Positions 34,378 through 34,705 of a DNA stretch of 34,705 nt are shown here, piece after piece. Under the pieces are notes generated by a model that saw nothing but the letters and a program-made list of their open reading frames with translations, was not told where the DNA came from and made no database searches. Within the stretch, counting starts at the first letter, position 1. Each line of letters starts with the position of its first letter. The stretch is from Methanobrevibacter sp. (lineage in GTDB: Archaea > Methanobacteriota > Methanobacteria > Methanobacteriales > Methanobacteriaceae): the NCBI GenBank assembly GCA_017434555.1, contig JAFRFB010000034.1, positions 1-34,705 of the forward strand. Reading direction: 5' to 3'. Made by a program: the position numbers and the translations under genes.

Positions 34378-34705
34378 AGCGCTATTGGATCAAGTCACCT
34401 GCTATACCCACGTTATAAGCGAGCCAATTCGCCCCACCATAACCACGCCGACCCGAGGCCGACCAACGGGAGGCCGAAGTGGGAGGCGTGGTATAGGTGG
34501 GGTGAATAGAATTGGCGAGCAATACTATATGGAGGAACCGACCCTCGCCGGTCGGTTCCGTAAGGTCATTAATGAAGAAACCGTTTAATATACAGCAATA
34601 TTAGCATTATATGCAGTCCGACCTTTAGGTCGGACTGGATGCCTTGAGCGTAAGCGAAAGGCCAATACTATAGACCTAACAATAATAGCTTTGTCAAGTT
34701 CGAGG
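34378..34705. ncRNA. GC-rich, strongly foldable locus, candidate structured RNA (cut by window end)
   Basis: No protein is supported here; two short overlapping frames are incidental. Instead there are long perfect stems. GCCAATTC 34423-34430 pairs with GAATTGGC 34509-34516, CCCCACC 34432-34438 with GGTGGGG 34496-34502, and ACCACGCC 34442-34449 with GGCGTGGT 34485-34492, all nested. GGAACCGACC 34534-34543 pairs with GGTCGGTTCC 34550-34559, and CAGTCCGACC 34614-34623 with GGTCGGACTG 34628-34637. GCCTT 34641-34645 pairs with AAGGC 34658-34662, capped by a GC-GTAA-GC loop. GC-rich stems in an AT-rich genome are typical of stable RNAs. Family and strand are not assigned; RNase P or SRP RNA signatures were not found. 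Confidence 0.55.

Noticed and set aside
34327-34588. Two overlapping short plus-strand frames rich in R, P and G
   Set aside because: They coincide with the foldable GC-rich locus and have no ribosome site; the stems explain the composition.
34640-34705. A tRNA, suggested by GTTCGAG at the very end
   Set aside because: No acceptor, D or anticodon arms can be assembled in the visible sequence, and the window ends before any partner strand.

Overview
The window looks like part of a tailed-virus genome (provirus or its excised form) of a methanogenic archaeon of the Methanobacteriales, most likely Methanobrevibacter. The strongest host marker is a pseudomurein endoisopeptidase with a pseudomurein-binding repeat (7835-8644), an enzyme that makes sense only against pseudomurein cell walls. 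The DNA is AT-rich, promoters have archaeal TATA boxes, and Shine-Dalgarno sequences are of the GGAGG/GGTGAT type. No integrase, portal or replication initiator is seen, so the window probably holds only part of the element. The last kilobase (oxidoreductase, GC-rich structured locus) may be host chromosome.

Layout, left to right. 1-346: an array of about 23 GTCCA motifs. 347-2821: terminase large and small subunits plus a small DNA-binding protein, on the minus strand. 3021-3795: another small DNA-binding protein and a winged-helix regulator. 4062-7443: a Sau3AI/MutH-type endonuclease convergent with its C5-methyltransferase, then two small genes. 7597-8644: the lysis enzyme and a small gene. 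8645-9530: a non-coding block with 24 TTGCAA motifs around a GC-rich foldable segment that has its own TATA box and T-tract, a candidate replication or partition locus with an RNA. 9531-12952: coiled-coil protein, tandem ribbon-helix-helix protein, GIY-YIG endonuclease and a possible antirepressor-like protein. 13157-16243: two paralogous major capsid proteins, a capsid cement protein and a small acidic protein. 16425-21494: a type III restriction-modification operon and a second winged-helix regulator. 21543-31374: a roughly 10-kb minus-strand operon of fibre, adhesin and decoration proteins with a glycosyltransferase and two small membrane proteins. 31375-34705: dispersed elements, a decayed gene, a HEAT-repeat protein, an NAD(P)-binding protein and a GC-rich structured locus.

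How it works together. The terminase, capsid, cement and fibre genes build and decorate the particle. The cement domain recurs at the N-terminus of three fibre-operon proteins, which suggests that adhesive modules are mounted on the capsid. Two complete restriction-modification systems would protect a lysogen from other viruses.

The most unusual feature is a family of about 110-bp elements (3890-4002, 7483-7594, 12458-12571, 31431-31537, 31633-31738 and a degenerate copy at 33479-33588). All have the same orientation, complementary ACATTAAC/GTTAATGT ends and an internal hairpin whose stem varies compensatorily around a fixed GATATATATG core. They sit at the edges of accessory genes and may be recombination sites or structured RNAs that organise cassettes. 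A strongly strand-biased heptamer, AATAGCT, runs through most of the window but is scarce in the type III system and the HEAT gene.
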